A model generated the notes under the pieces. That model was not told the DNA's origin and ran no database searches. It was given only the letters and a program-made list of their open reading frames with translations. Shown here one piece after another: positions 46,991 through 60,082 of a stretch of DNA of 64,000 nucleotides (within the stretch, counting starts at the first letter, position 1; each line of letters starts with the position of its first letter). The stretch comes from Combretum micranthum. Taxonomy: Eukaryota; Streptophyta; Magnoliopsida; Myrtales; Combretaceae. The stretch spans positions 62,001-126,000 of the forward strand of contig JAMXBD010001396.1 of the NCBI GenBank assembly GCA_024138025.1. Direction: 5' to 3'. The translations under genes and the position numbers were made by a program.

Positions 46991-48840
46991 AAGGCTTCTC
47001 TATGGAAGCTTCCAAATTACTATGCTCCTACACTAAACTTGATTCAGCATCAATTTGCATTGGCGTGGCCAACAATTTCCAGAGGCTGAGGTGAAGGAAC
47101 ATCATTTGCCAAATGTCATTGGAGGAAAATGTATCATGACCAGCAACCCAGTGACGAGGGAATAATCCTGTATTCCCTTATTTTCCCATGTATTATCTGT
47201 GAGAGCGATATCTTCTAATGATTCCTCCATTGAGATCTTCAAGGACCTCAAGATCAAAAGCATCGAGTTTGAAACTCTTTGGTATAACAATCAAGGACAA
47301 GGGTGTGCAGTGACAATTTTGGTATGTTTATTTTTTTATTACTAACCACAAAACCTTTGATATCAACAAAGACCTAATGACAGTCATCAAATAAATATTC
47401 AACCTTCTTTGAGAATATTCTCACAACCCCAAGAAGAAAGTATGTAAGACTCCATATGCAACAACACCTAACTCGTCCTGCAAAATTGTGTCAATAGAGT
47501 AAGGAATATCAGTTTGAGTGACTTGGGCTCTTTTAAGTCGTTTGTGACAATAAGCAGCGACCTAATGGAACTAAGAGGGCCTTTTCTTGAGAGAGACTGA
47601 GCATGAAACATTATGGAAAGATGACAATTTTTTGTTTTTATGAGTTTGAGGTTACATACAGTATCTTGTGTGACTTTTTTTTGTAGAAATTAAGGAAAGT
47701 TACGAAGATGAAAACTGTTTTTATGTCGTTGAGCCAATCCAAGGCCATACATACTTATCATCATATTGTGGAGTCTTAACTTCAGGCTGTGCTTGTGAAG
47801 TCATGACAATAGGTTATGGCTGGACTAGTAGGAGGAATTGTTCTGCTTCACCTAGTAGGTCCTTCTCCAAGTAGATTGCCAAGGTAAGGTGATTCGCCTT
47901 TTGTAAGGCATTCCTATTTGCAAAACCTTTGCTCAATCCAGAATAATGCTATAGCAAATCTTGGTCGCTCTGCAAAAGGAAGAAGATAGCCAAAATGTAA
48001 AAGAAAAAAAAGGGGGGTCAAAGGAACAAGGAAACTTGCTTAAGACAATGTAGCGATGGGTACCTCTATCATCTATTCATGTTATTCTATAGCAACATGG
48101 AGGTCTCAGTGAAGGAGAAGAAACCCCGACCAGCTAGAAGCATGTCAATAAACAAGACTCAATAATGGCTAACTCCGGCTAGTTTGGGTTTGAAGGCAAC
48201 CAAACTACGAGTATTACAACCGTTGAGTGAGCTATGAATATAAACAGATATAGAGCTTCAGAAGGGGGATTTCTTCATCCTTCTCCAATGGTGGTCTAAT
48301 GTGAAGGCATGGGGGATAAAGATATAAGGAGAAAGAGATGTTGTGTTGTTGTAAGAGCTACGTAGTAAAAAGAAGAAAAAAAAAAAGGAGAGAAAATGAA
48401 ATGAGGAAGAAGGTATCCACGAATAAGACAAGGAAGGCAGAAAAATAAATAAAAAGGATGTCATGTTTACTAAAATAGAGCAAACATTGCCTTGTCTTAT
48501 GCTGGGATAAAGCAAATATTGTCTTATTTTATGTTGTACTAGAGCTATTAAATAAGGACACCTGTTCCTATTGATGTGTGTTGTGTGTGTCTATGGGACA
48601 CATGAAGAAGCACAGGACAAGGCAATTAGTAAACGATCATGATTACTGGCAGAGATTTAATCAAGAACGTTTCGACCGTTGTGTCGATATTGTACAAGCT
48701 ATACACATAAATATACTTGCAACAAGAGATTGATGGCATAATTCACTTAAATCAAGGTTGCCATGTACAAAAAAATGACCTAAGCAAAAAAAAAAAAAAA
48801 AAAATTAACATGACAAGGATCACGATGTAAAGTGTTTATA
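46991..48840. other. No recognised gene
   Basis: Mixed-composition DNA with short open frames on both strands (such as 47102-47290 minus) that I cannot assign, A-rich tracts at 48003-48014 and 48370-48388, and an 18-base poly-A at 48787-48804. No element ends are supported. Confidence 0.4.
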
Positions 48841-48849
48841 TTGATTTAA

Positions 48850-50039
48850 ATTGAATTTCCTTGTAGCAGTGATAGATACTCCTTTGAGTTCCTCTACTGA
48901 TCTTCATTTGAGTGCTTCTATTAGTTCCCTTCATAGAATAGGTACGCAGTAACATGCTTGATTCTTTACTTAGGATAGGCATACTTTTAAGTTACTTTAA
49001 TTTAAGAAAACTTAAGAATTGTTTGTATGATTGTCTATTATGCCATTGAATCCGATTCGGGGAGCGGCACTTTGCTTAGATTGGGAGCACAGTTAGTTTA
49101 GGTGCTTAGACCACCCTTGTCATGATGCAATGACTTTTATAAGTAGTTCAACGGATAGTCGATAGGGTATTTGGTTATCGGTATAACATTTACTTATTCT
49201 TAAAAGGATGTAATATAATTTAATTCAATGTTTATGGGAACATTTGAATTAGGTGATATTATCGATTGAGTTAAGTAAAGTCGAGAAACAGCTAAGTACC
49301 CTAAATGAGATTACTTATTCGTTATTTGATAGATTTATCTAGGAGATATAAGTATCCAAGCCACTTATATCAATCCCCTGAGTATCGAGATCGTTACTCA
49401 AGTTCCCCCAAATACCTCTGTTGTCCGGAGTTTGAATACTCCAGTATTGTTTGGCTAACTAAAGGTTATCTAATAACTTAATGATTGTTGCATTTGCCTA
49501 AACTTGTATGCCATTAAGCTTGTGTTTTCGTTACTTGTGTACTAAGCTTTTGGTTCATATTTTATCAATTTCAAGTGGTGATGATAGAGATGAGTTTTAT
49601 GCAAGTATGGGCTATGGTACAGACTTTGAGGACTTCCTAGATGATTTGGAGGATTAGATGTTGACCACAAATCTTGATGGATTTCCTTTTGTAATAAACT
49701 AGCTTAATGTAACTTCGGATATATGTAATAGATGTTGTAGCTTTATCTATCTTTTAGGTCTTTTGTATAAGGCTTGTTATTAGCCTTTGTTTGTAATATC
49801 TATACTTAACTATGTATCTTTTAAGTTTATATCTTTTATGAAATGTGATGATGAAAATGTTATGTTTTTCTTAAAAGTCTTAATGTAATAGTTTTCAAAT
49901 TTGTTCTTTTGAAGATTTAGACAAACAATTATTCAAACACTTTTTGTAGGATAACCTTATATATAATATTGCAGATTATATGTGATTGGGGATCTAGATT
50001 CACTTATTTTAAATATAGGGGTGAGTCCGGGTCCTTACA
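48850..50039 (+). mobile_element. 5'-truncated family-1 LTR
   Basis: Matches the 3' third of the solo LTR at 24806-28464: GGTACGCAGTAAC (48940), TTAGGATAGGCAT, CTTGTCATGATGCAATGA (~49118), AGGAGATATAAGTAT (~49334), GTGTACTAAGCTTTTGGTTC (~49536), and the end GGGTCCTTACA at 50039. It resembles the inverted copy at 53552-60077 even more closely (shared GTGATAGATACTCCTTTGAG). The left half is missing and no TSD is found. Confidence 0.75.
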
Positions 50040-50955
50040 AACTATTGATTGTGAGTTATTATAGTAATGACCTTTGATATCTTGTAATATATAATTTCTA
50101 CAATGAATGATGGAAATTTGTGTTTTTTTTTTAATCATATTCATTATTGCATCTATTTCTTCTATTTTCAATTTTTTCTACCTAAACATTCATTACTCTT
50201 TTACGTAACACTTATTACTTTTCATGAAGTGGTTCAGTATATATAGAATTATATCTTTAGAAATGAAGGGAAAAAAAAGGGTTTTACCTCTTCTTTTTAT
50301 GATTGCATTTTTTACTATGTATATGTATGGACTTTTGCTTTTGGTTGTATTGTGTGATTTCTATAAATGCCTGCTTTTTGTCGTTTCTATAAATGTAGAA
50401 TGAGAATAAGCGAATTGATTGATTCTAAACAATCTCAATCATATGTGTATTGATTTAAAAATATATGTATTCATGTATTTACTTTTCTTATAGGAAAACA
50501 TTATTGGAAATAATTAATTAAATCTTCAAAATATCACAAGAAATTTTCTTTTTTACTTATTGAATTGCTTTTCATTTAATATTTTTATTTTAGTAATCCA
50601 TTTCTATAATAATATATGATTTTGGAAGGTTTTCTATTATTCATTCTAATTATTAAACCTTTTTCATTTCAAATGTCATATGTTCAAAAATTTCTAGTAG
50701 TTAACCATTTTAACTTTTGGTTTCAACCATTTTAAAAATGCACCTTTTTAAAAATTTTCAATATTTGTTACACTTCATGAAAAGGTATATCATGCTTTTT
50801 TATTTTAGCCATTGTATCTTTTGGTTCTCAATCATAGGAATATTATTTTTTTTTAAATTCTAATAGTTATCACATTTAGTAAACAAGTATTAGTTGTCTT
50901 GCATTTATTCAAAAAATATGAAGATTTATCCACGCATTGCATGGGCTTGAAATTA
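50040..50955. other. AT-rich end of the copy-B-specific block
   Basis: No gene. A GC-containing hairpin CCACGCATTGCATGG (50930-50944) lies just before similarity to copy A resumes. Confidence 0.5.
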
Positions 50956-53546
50956 TTTAAATATAATAATATAATAAAATTCAATATATACAATAGTTAT
51001 TGAATTAAACATATGCACGTTTAATAATTCAAGAAAAACAAAAATTATGCACAAAAGTATTAAAAATTAATTCCAAACAAGAATAGATATACAACTGCAA
51101 TAGAACATCATAGATGAATCCTTTTTTAATCTTGCTGCTAAATTGTATAAAAAAAAGTTGCTAACTATATATTAGATTCGTTTCATTCAAAAAGTCATTT
51201 CATACACACTAAAGCAGTATACAAAAGTTAATTATTGAATCTATATAAAGTAGCAAGATCTGAAATTATACAAATAATCATAATTTAAAAAAATTACTTA
51301 CTATCGTTTACTGCTACCGAGAAATAAATTATTTTATATAAAAATCAAGACTAAATTTCAATAATATATATTAACATTTTTAATAAAGCACATTGATAAA
51401 ATTATTATTAGTCAGTTGTTATCAATTTTAATGTAGTATTAAAAAATATTTAAATACATTTAAAAGATAATAAGAGTATAGAATAATTACACAGTCTACA
51501 CCAAGCTTGTCGATTCATAAAACATATACTTGCCTAGTGGTTAAATGTTCATGCTACAAGAAATACGATTTGTTGCATTCAAATTTTTCACAAATGAACA
51601 AAACATGATGCGATTGCTTGGTAGGAGTCTAAGATATTCTTGGGACGTATGTTCTAAGCCATTTCATCATATTCTAATCATTTTAGCATAATATTTTTAT
51701 ACTTTTCAGATAGGTTGGAATTTGGAGAATTATAACACATTTATCTTTGGCTTGTTTAAGGAGTTACTTTAAAGTGTCATGTTACTTTAACATAGTTACT
51801 TATCTACTTTTTTTTTTTCAATTTTTGTGGGTTCCCTTTTATTTTATTTTCTTAAAATAATATTTATATTTCTTATAAAGATTAAATAAATATGTAAGGA
51901 CTAATGAGAGAGGAGTGAGAATGTGCTTTTTGTAAAAATTAAATAAGTGTGAAAGGATAAATGGGGAAGAAATGATAAGGTTGCTTACTCAAGCAATTTG
52001 GATTGCTAAATAACCCAATAAGCAACTCATTTTATTGCACAACACAACATCACCCGTACCTCTGTAAATTTCTAGCATACTTAACCATTTTCTTTATCCT
52101 CTAATGGAGAATTGTAGGCCCATGAAACTCATCACACGGTCATTCAATGATGGAGTAGATTTGTACTTGATAAGAATGGCCAATATTTATTGGTTTTCTT
52201 ATGATTTTAGTTTATTTCCTTGGAAAGCCTTAATGACAAATGCACGGCAAGGGAATTATACAATCATTGGTTTTGCGCGTTTTGTTATTTTATCTTTTTT
52301 TTTATTAGTTGATCGATATGTCTTTATATCTAATATTTAGTTTTCTAAGTTTTAGAGAAAAGTTTATATTAGATATAAGTAATTTAGTGGCATATTATTA
52401 TAACGTTATTTTTTATTTTCATTACTAGGATTTATTTGACGAGAATTTTGATTCCTCCTTTATAGAATATTGTTTAGTCTCCTATTCTATATACATTCAT
52501 TTAGAGTATTTACTTTTGTATTCTAGTATAGGAATTGAGCCTATAGATAAACCAAACATTATCTACGTCAAATAGTATAATGACATATTATTTTATGATT
52601 ATTAGTGATTTCTTAAAGGGAAAGTAGTCTCCTTGGTTCTCTGGAGAATTTCGAGCTATTCAAGAAGACCGTTTGTGTGGCATTCTTCACCATACTAAGG
52701 TTCTTAGTTCGTATAATTCTAAGGGTAGCGTTCTTCATATCAAAGTTTTAGAATTTCCTCAATCAATGAGTCGAGGTTTTCCATGCATTTATATCAAGGT
52801 TCATGAGATTCTCAATCTTAGCATCAAGTTTAATAGATACCTTTGGTTTTCAGTTAGATATTTCATTGAATCAAAGTCTGCTTATCGATTCTTAGATTTT
52901 AGAAATTTCTATATTCAAGTTGCTTAACTTTCAACTGCCACAACCTCACCCAAGCCTTACTATTAACAAACTATGATTCCTTGGAGCTATTGCATAAATC
53001 ACAAACTAGCGAACCACCATGAACTCAAGTAATGCTAGCATCCTATTGATGTAAACTTATAAAGTAAGATAAGCTCCCAAGTTAGTGGGATACATGAGCT
53101 ACCCCTTAGTCAAAGACTTAATGATGGTTCAAGTGACCAGGCATAATCAAGTTGTTAGGATTTTGATAGCTGGTGTTTTTTAAATTGGCGTTTGAGTTTT
53201 AAAATTATATGGAATAGTATGGTAGAGATCACTATATTTCAATGAAATTCAAATAAATTATGGGTTAAGATCACATTTACTATCTTAGTTTTACCAAAAT
53301 ATGCAATTAATTATCTGAATTTTTAATAAGTCAATTTGATATCTAATCAAATTAACACCAGTTGTTGGTGTGGAATATCTCAGCAATCAAATAAAAACAT
53401 GTGTTATTTTATAATTAAAAGGTAAGAATATAATTAAAAAGAATATTGCAAAAATAAAATTGATGAACATTAAGACGATGTTCACGATCAACAACAAATG
53501 TTTTTCACAATAACAATAAAAATGGGTATTAATAGGTTTCTCAAAT
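50956..53546. other. Copy-B segment of the duplicated non-coding flank
   Basis: 50956-51640 matches copy A ~1735-2425 and 52630-53546 matches ~2425-3340. The ~985 bp between (51643-52630) have no counterpart in copy A; they are AT-rich and carry no recognised element. Open frames at 52104-52340 and 52673-52927 have no family match, and the latter is interrupted in copy A. Confidence 0.65.
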
Positions 53547-54029
53547 GATTCTGTAAAGACCCGACCTATTTAATCCTAAAATTAAACAAGTCAAGTCCCC
53601 AACCACATATAATATTTTCATATTATATGTAAGGTTGTCCTAAAACTACTTGTTTATGTTAATTGTTTTTTAATACCACTATACCTTCATTATGAAAAAA
53701 AAAAACTAAAACAAAGATTGCTTACATGAGCAATCTATATATATTTACATTAAGACAAAAGGTTACAAAAGCTTGTGTCAATCTTATGACATAAAAAAAA
53801 AAAAGGATTTCATCTTGTTTAACGCTAATAAGAAACAAACTCTAAGATCTCTTTATACAACGTAATGCTTAACTAACAAGCCTTCTATACAAAATACATT
53901 TAAGTTTCCAAAACATCTTTCTACAAAAACTTCTTCTTAAACCACTTGCCACTCAGAATCCTACTTGTCCCATTCATCCAAGAATTTCTCCCAGTCTGTC
54001 TCATATCCCAATTCATCATAACAGTCATC

Positions 54030-57000
54030 ATCAATGTCACGCCCTAAAAGGGTATCCTAAACGTAACAGTCGGCCACATGCCATATAAGACTCTCAAATT
54101 ACTAACTGAGCCATTCGGGAGTCTTGTATAGATATAAGACGTCCCTTTACGATAATAGAATACTCTATTCAATGGAGTTAAGAAGTTTAATGCGGCATTC
54201 GATAGTCTTAGATAATAAATCAAAACACATACATAAAAGTTATAAAGTCTAAGGGGCATTCCCTTGCAAAAGAATATTAAAGATCCATTACAGTCATCCA
54301 GAATCTTTTTGGTTTCCAGTGGAAGTCTAAACAAAACTGAAATACAACTTTTAAAGGAAACGCCTAGCTCATGTACCTGAGCTGTAGCCTGCCTTGGCCT
54401 AAGCCAAATGAACTCGTGCTGCAACAATTAAAAACTATAAGGGCGTAAGCTACACTAGCTTAGTGAGTGAAAACTTCCATATCACAATTAAAACATAACA
54501 TTCAAGCAAGTGATTAATCAGTCAAATGAAATGCATCAAACACGTGAATTCAACAAACATATGACCAGCTAGAAATCATATGTGGATAGACTTGCGCCCT
54601 CCATCCCGGGTTAGCAGATTAATGAATCCTGCGGTACAACACGGTTTAGGCTCACGATCAACCAACTTATATATTCGTTTTATGGATCACAATTAACCAA
54701 CTATATTCGTTTTATGGATCACGATTAACCAACTATATTCGTTTTATGGATCACGAAAAACCAACAAATGCTAATGCTCCATCCCCATCGTGATATGAAT
54801 GAGTTCAAGTTTATCTTTGATGTCTAATAATCAATTATACTAATTCTTTTAAGTGATCAAGCGCAATACTCGGAGACAATCAATTCTAGCTCCTCTCTAT
54901 ACAAGCAATGAATTATCACCCGGCTTCGATATTCTTTAAATTCAACTTCGCATAACAACAGCAGAGCAATACAATTCCCAAATAACCCCATCATGCATAT
55001 TCATTTTTGTCTTTGCTAAGTAACTAGTGCACTATCATTACAATCACAAGCAATAATTGAAATTGAAAGTGATACTCACTCGGCCATGATACGCCGGTCT
55101 CTTAGTAGTAATAATCGGGTGGTAGGGATTCGTCAGTCTTGGGATCACCTACCAAATAAGAATACCCTAATGAGAACTTCATCACTTAACTAGTCCAAAC
55201 TATGTATCAAAACTAAACAAAATCGTGATTCTTGCTATTTGCGGAAATTCCAACTTAAAACGGCCATAACTTGGTCATTTTAACTCAGAATTTCGCAAAT
55301 TTTATATCGATTTCTATCTACTTCTAAAGATCTAACTATTTCTAATATTATCTTCAAGTTTTGAAAACATTTAGGTTACAGAACAGAGGGATCAATCTGC
55401 TCGGTAACCTTTTCCATTTCCGAAAAATTGTTTTGCACTTGTTTAAAAATGTATCTAGTTGATGATTCATGTATATATAAAATATGAATGAGTTCCTATC
55501 ATGAATGACATATGATGATTCCAATGTATGCATGATCTTGATGATTTTTGATAAAGAAAATTTGGAGAACTCCTAAATCTTACAAGACTCCAACAATAAC
55601 TACTTCTTGAAAATCCAATTTTCAAATTTGGCATCTCATTAGTGTTTCGGGATTTCATTATTAGAATTTCCTTGTTATAAAACTAAAAATGAGTCTTCAT
55701 CATCTATACTATCCAAGACCTTCATTTCTATATAAAAATTTACATTTTTCACTTTGCAAATATATTTTTAAATAGGTTTTTCTCAAAATCCGAATTTTAG
55801 AAAATTCACTTTTGAATAATTACTTTGAGAAAACTTGTGTAATGCATTAAAATTTAAGGCTTTACTATATCCACTACCTAAGGACTTCATTTAACACATA
55901 AAACATTCATTTTGAGCTTGAATAATAGGTGTTCACCTAGGCATCATCCAAAGTTACGAATTTATAAGTTGAGTATTAACTCAAAATTTTCCATCTTGAT
56001 TCCACTACTTGTTTTACACATTACTCATATCCAAACTCATTTCAACTTATAAAAATCATTACTTAATGATACCTATTACTCATACCCTTCATCTTTATAT
56101 AAAACATGAGTTTCAAAGTGGTTACTAGAGTTTTTAAAATAGGTCTTGAAAATCATACGAATTTTCTTTTGAACATTTCTAACAAAAACCTTTTCTTTTT
56201 AAGTTCTTTGTCTCATTTACATAAAGATTTACCAACTATCACATTTTATATACAAGACTAAGACTTTATGAACATTAATGCATGAAACACAAAATATTCA
56301 TATGAACATGAATGTTAAAAAAAACATGAGTGTCTAAGTGCTAGATCTACTACTTTAGTGCATGAAAAAGAGTTTAAAAGCATGAACACATATTTTCTAT
56401 GCAAGATCTCTACTTTTACATGCATGAACATGATAATATTTCAACAAAATCTCATCAAACACAATATCTACTCTTGTGATGGCTTGATATTTATGTATTA
56501 GTGTTTCTTATCCCTAGCATTTGCTCATGGGGATTAAAGTAAAACACACATGAATAATCTTGCCATTACAAGATTAAGTAGTAGTAAAGCTAAAAATCAT
56601 CACCTAAGGAGAGATTTGATGAAGAAATGAAACTTAAACTGTGTGTGTGAGGGAGGGTGAGTGTCACGGCAAGGAGAGGAGAAGAAGAGAGAGTTTTTTA
56701 CTTTGTAAAAATTTTTGAAAGAGTAGAAATGAAGAAAGAGAATGAAAATGAGTTTATATATTAAGTAATTAGGGTTGTTTGTATTAATAAAAGAAGAAAA
56801 ATAAATTAAATAGAGGGCAAGGGGAGGGATGTTGCGCCGGCCACTAAGGAGGGAGAGAGAGAGAGTGAATTGATTTTATTTGAATTTGTAATTGTGTAAT
56901 AAAATGTAATAATGTAATAATTTAGTAAGAAAACAAAATTTTCTTGGAAAAGAAAATATCATGAGTAGTTGTAAGGATGTAAGACTAAGGCATGGATAGT

Positions 57001-57467
57001 ATGTAGTGTAGGTTGTACTTGTAAATAGTAGTAAATAGTAGACAAGACATCTACTTTACCGATAGTAAGGAAAATATGAAAAAAAGTTATAACTGTAATT
57101 TTTAATAACCCGAAAATTATAAAATTTATATTTTTGAATTCCTTATAAAATTTTGGTTCTAATGAATATTCTGGAATATTTTTCTGAGTTTCTAGTCCTA
57201 GGGCTCGCTTTTCCGTAATGGAGCTCGGGAAAGCCCGAAACAGAAAATTTTCCGAATTTAAAACTTTCTATGGTTTGAATTATACTTTAAAACAATAATT
57301 CACATTAAATTATTTTATAAAATTTCTTTTGATATGAAACCGAAGGAAAGCCGGATCTAGGGTTTCTAAGCTCCTCTCACAAAGCTTGAACTAGACCGAT
57401 TTAGGGTTTTTTCTTTTTTGTTTTCGAAGCTCACTTGACTGCTAGGAAGATCGAGGTTTACAATCAA
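54030..57467 (-). mobile_element. Nested solo LTR, family 2-like, TSD ATCAA
   Basis: Element 54035-57462 (3428 bp) starts TGTCACGCCCT and ends GGTTTACA on the plus strand. Perfect 5-bp repeats ATCAA lie at 54030-54034 and 57463-57467. Removing it rejoins the host LTR: the CATCATCA side and the CACCTGAAAAG side correspond to contiguous sequence near 27850-27890 in the family-1 LTR. Its minus-strand end AGGGCGTGACA is close to the AGGGCGTTACA end of the LTR at 6619-8763, so I place it in the same group. It contains no coding region. Confidence 0.8.
54670..54765. repeat. 32-bp tandem repeat, 3 units
   Basis: Units start at 54670, 54702 and 54734 with TATATTCGTTTTATGGATCA. Units 1 and 2 differ at one base; the third degenerates at its end. 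It lies inside the nested LTR. Confidence 0.9.
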
Positions 57468-58758
57468 CACCTGAAAAGAAACAACAGTGAGCCAAAAGCC
57501 TAGTACACAGCAACAAACCAAAGGCGAAATGGCAAGCAAACTTAAATTATTACAACAACTTAATATCTCATTTTATCTTTCTTTAATATTTATTAAACAA
57601 ATCAACATTGGAGTACTCAGACTCCGAGATAATCTAGGGAAATCTAGGTTCCTGAGTAACGCTCTTGACGCTCGGGGTTGATATAGGTAGCCCAAATACC
57701 TATATCTCCTAGATAGCTTTACAAAGAAAAAGTAATCTCATTAGGGTTCATAGCCGTTACTCAACTTTACTTAACTTAATCCATAATATAAAATAATTCA
57801 CATGCTCCCATAAACATTGAATTAAAATATTATTTCCTCTTAAGCTGAGTAAATTTTATACTGTTACTCATTCTCTATCGATTACCCCGAGCAATTTAAA
57901 AAGAAGTCACCATTGCATCATGGTATGAAGTCATTGCATCATGACAAGTGGCTTAAGCGCCTATTCTAACATGGCATTGCATCATGACATGTTCACCACT
58001 CCCCGACCAGATTTAAAGGCGAAAAACACAATCAATTTGCAAAACTTAAGCCATCTTGAATTTAAGTCAAATCAAAATATGTCTATCCTAACAAACATTC
58101 AAGCAAGTCACTGTATACCTGTGGTATGAAGAGAATCAATAGGAGCACTCAAAAGAGGATCAGTAGAAGAACTCAAAGGAGTATCTATCACTGTTACAAG
58201 GAAAATCAACTCAATTAATATTTCTACTTAGTATTATGCATAAAACATAACTAAATCTAAGCCTAGCACTCATGGAATTTCAAATAAATATAACACAAGG
58301 TCATAACATACCATTTATACATTTTTCAGATCATATAAGCTCACAAATTCATCATTTTTAACTTCAATCCATATATATAATGTAACTAGTTTTATTTTAA
58401 TATTCATGGAAATTCAATTATTTGTTAAACCTACAAATCCACTTAATCCATGCTTAATTATATCACTCAATCATCATTATACATCAAATATCATTAATCT
58501 ATCTCATTTTAGTCCAAAAAGATCCATTCCTAAGCAATCACACACTTAACATGCAAAAACGATTTTTGAACTGTGTTTGGAAAATGTATAAGCTAGAAAG
58601 AATGGAAATTTAGGCATTGATAATGTTAAATTTGTAAAAACTCAAACATAAAAGTTGTATCTCTTTTTAAGCTTTCCAACTCAATTTAAATCACTAAATC
58701 CAAGTTTGGATGAAAAGTTATGATTATTTTATGAAAGCACTATCGCTGGCAGGGAATT

Positions 58759-58914
58759 ATCACGCCCCCTTGGTCACCCGTTATTTGGAAAAGCTTCATG
58801 ATCAGAGCAAATCACGCCCTTTTAGTTGCCCATGATGAGGAAAATTTTCATGGTCAAAACTAATCACACCCTTTAGGTCCCCGATTAGTTGCCTAATAAG
58901 TTTTTTGAAAAACT
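58759..58914. repeat. 52-bp imperfect tandem repeat, 3 units
   Basis: ATCAC(G/A)CCC starts at 58759, 58811 and 58863, each followed by a TCATG(A/G)TCA-like word. On the minus strand this is the GC-richer block of the LTR U3, analogous in position to 25875-26030 and 6780-7095. Confidence 0.75.
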
Positions 58915-60082
58915 GACCTCATCAAGGACTTATCTTGCCCTTTACCCAAAACTTCTCCCCTGTTTTAAACTTTGAAATTTGAAGCTTTAAACATATCCTA
59001 ATCCTCTTTAAAAATTTCTATCATCAAACTTCATCTCAAATGTATTATATCAACTCATAACATATATAAACTTCATGTTCATCACATTGAACACATCAAC
59101 ATAAACTCAACACATCTCAACCAAGAAATCAAACCTAACACTTCATGTATCATCTCTACCAATTCAAGCACAACCAAAACACTTCATCACTTCATATTCA
59201 ACACGCCAAACACTTCTTCATACTCATAACACCATTTAGCTAATCAACAACCATTCACTTCTCAACCCACCTTGAGCATGCATAACTCTTTTTCATGACT
59301 ACAACAACTTTCAACACTTCTACTTACACATAACACATATATTACAAGTTCATATAACATCAAAATGCAACTTATCACACAACTAACACATGAAACTTCT
59401 CAAGAGCTCATTTCAACGTGCATTCACATAGCATATGAAACTTATATATCAAGTGAAACTTAAACATATAAAAGAACTTTTAAATATGCATGAATTACCT
59501 TAGGGAAGCTTTAGCTTGATGAATGGTACAAGAACCTAAGACTTGTTCTTGCTAAGTGTTTTGGAATGTATATCTTTGAGAAACAAAGAAGCAAAGTAAG
59601 AAGAAGAAGAGAAAATTCGTGTAGCTTTTTAGGCTGCCTTAGAAAAGGGTATTTTTGAACAAAATAAGGCTTATACTTATAAAAAATATTGACTTTGGGG
59701 GCTGCCATAGGTTAGGTTTTATTTGGCATAAATTAGGCTTATTTTTGGCTCGAAATTGGCTTAAGTATGGGCTTGGAATTTGACAAAATTTCTGCTACAT
59801 TATAACTCAACTCTAAACTTTAATTAACAAAATCTAACACTACACATACAAATTTAACCACTAATTTACATTAACCAACACAATATTAATTTAATATACA
59901 TATTAACACCAATTATACTCTACACATATGTTTTATACTAACAAGAATATATATATAACATATCAAATTCTATTTCTACATATTTATCTCATGAATCAAA
60001 CACTTTCAACCTTGATATTTAAAATTAAGAATATATCCACATGAAAATTAAATTATTAATTGAATTATGTCATTTCAGTTTC

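Larger units (their letters stand above)
53547..60082 (-). mobile_element. Family-1 solo LTR, minus orientation, split by a nested solo LTR
   Basis: On the plus strand it runs from TGTAAAGACC at 53552 to ATTTCA at 60077, the inverse of the family-1 ends (TGAAAT...GGTCTTTACA). Flanks are GATTC (53547-53551) and GTTTC (60078-60082), a 4/5 matching TSD. Copy A has an uninterrupted site near 3340-3350, which confirms the insertion. Without the nested element and its extra TSD copy the LTR is ~3.09 kb. It holds TCATTGCATCATGA motifs (57910-57990) and a 52-bp triple repeat (58759-58914). Confidence 0.8.

Noticed and set aside
22076..50955. Definite Helitron call for the copy-B block
   Set aside because: No CTRR terminus and no A|T insertion site could be demonstrated; kept only as a finding to test.
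52673..52927. Small gene at 52673-52927
   Set aside because: The paralogous sequence in copy A (~2480-2740) is interrupted by stops and the protein has no recognisable family.
54670..54765. CRISPR-like short repeat array (also 27191-27415 and 44485-44676)
   Set aside because: Units are contiguous with no unique spacers and lie inside plant LTRs or element remnants.
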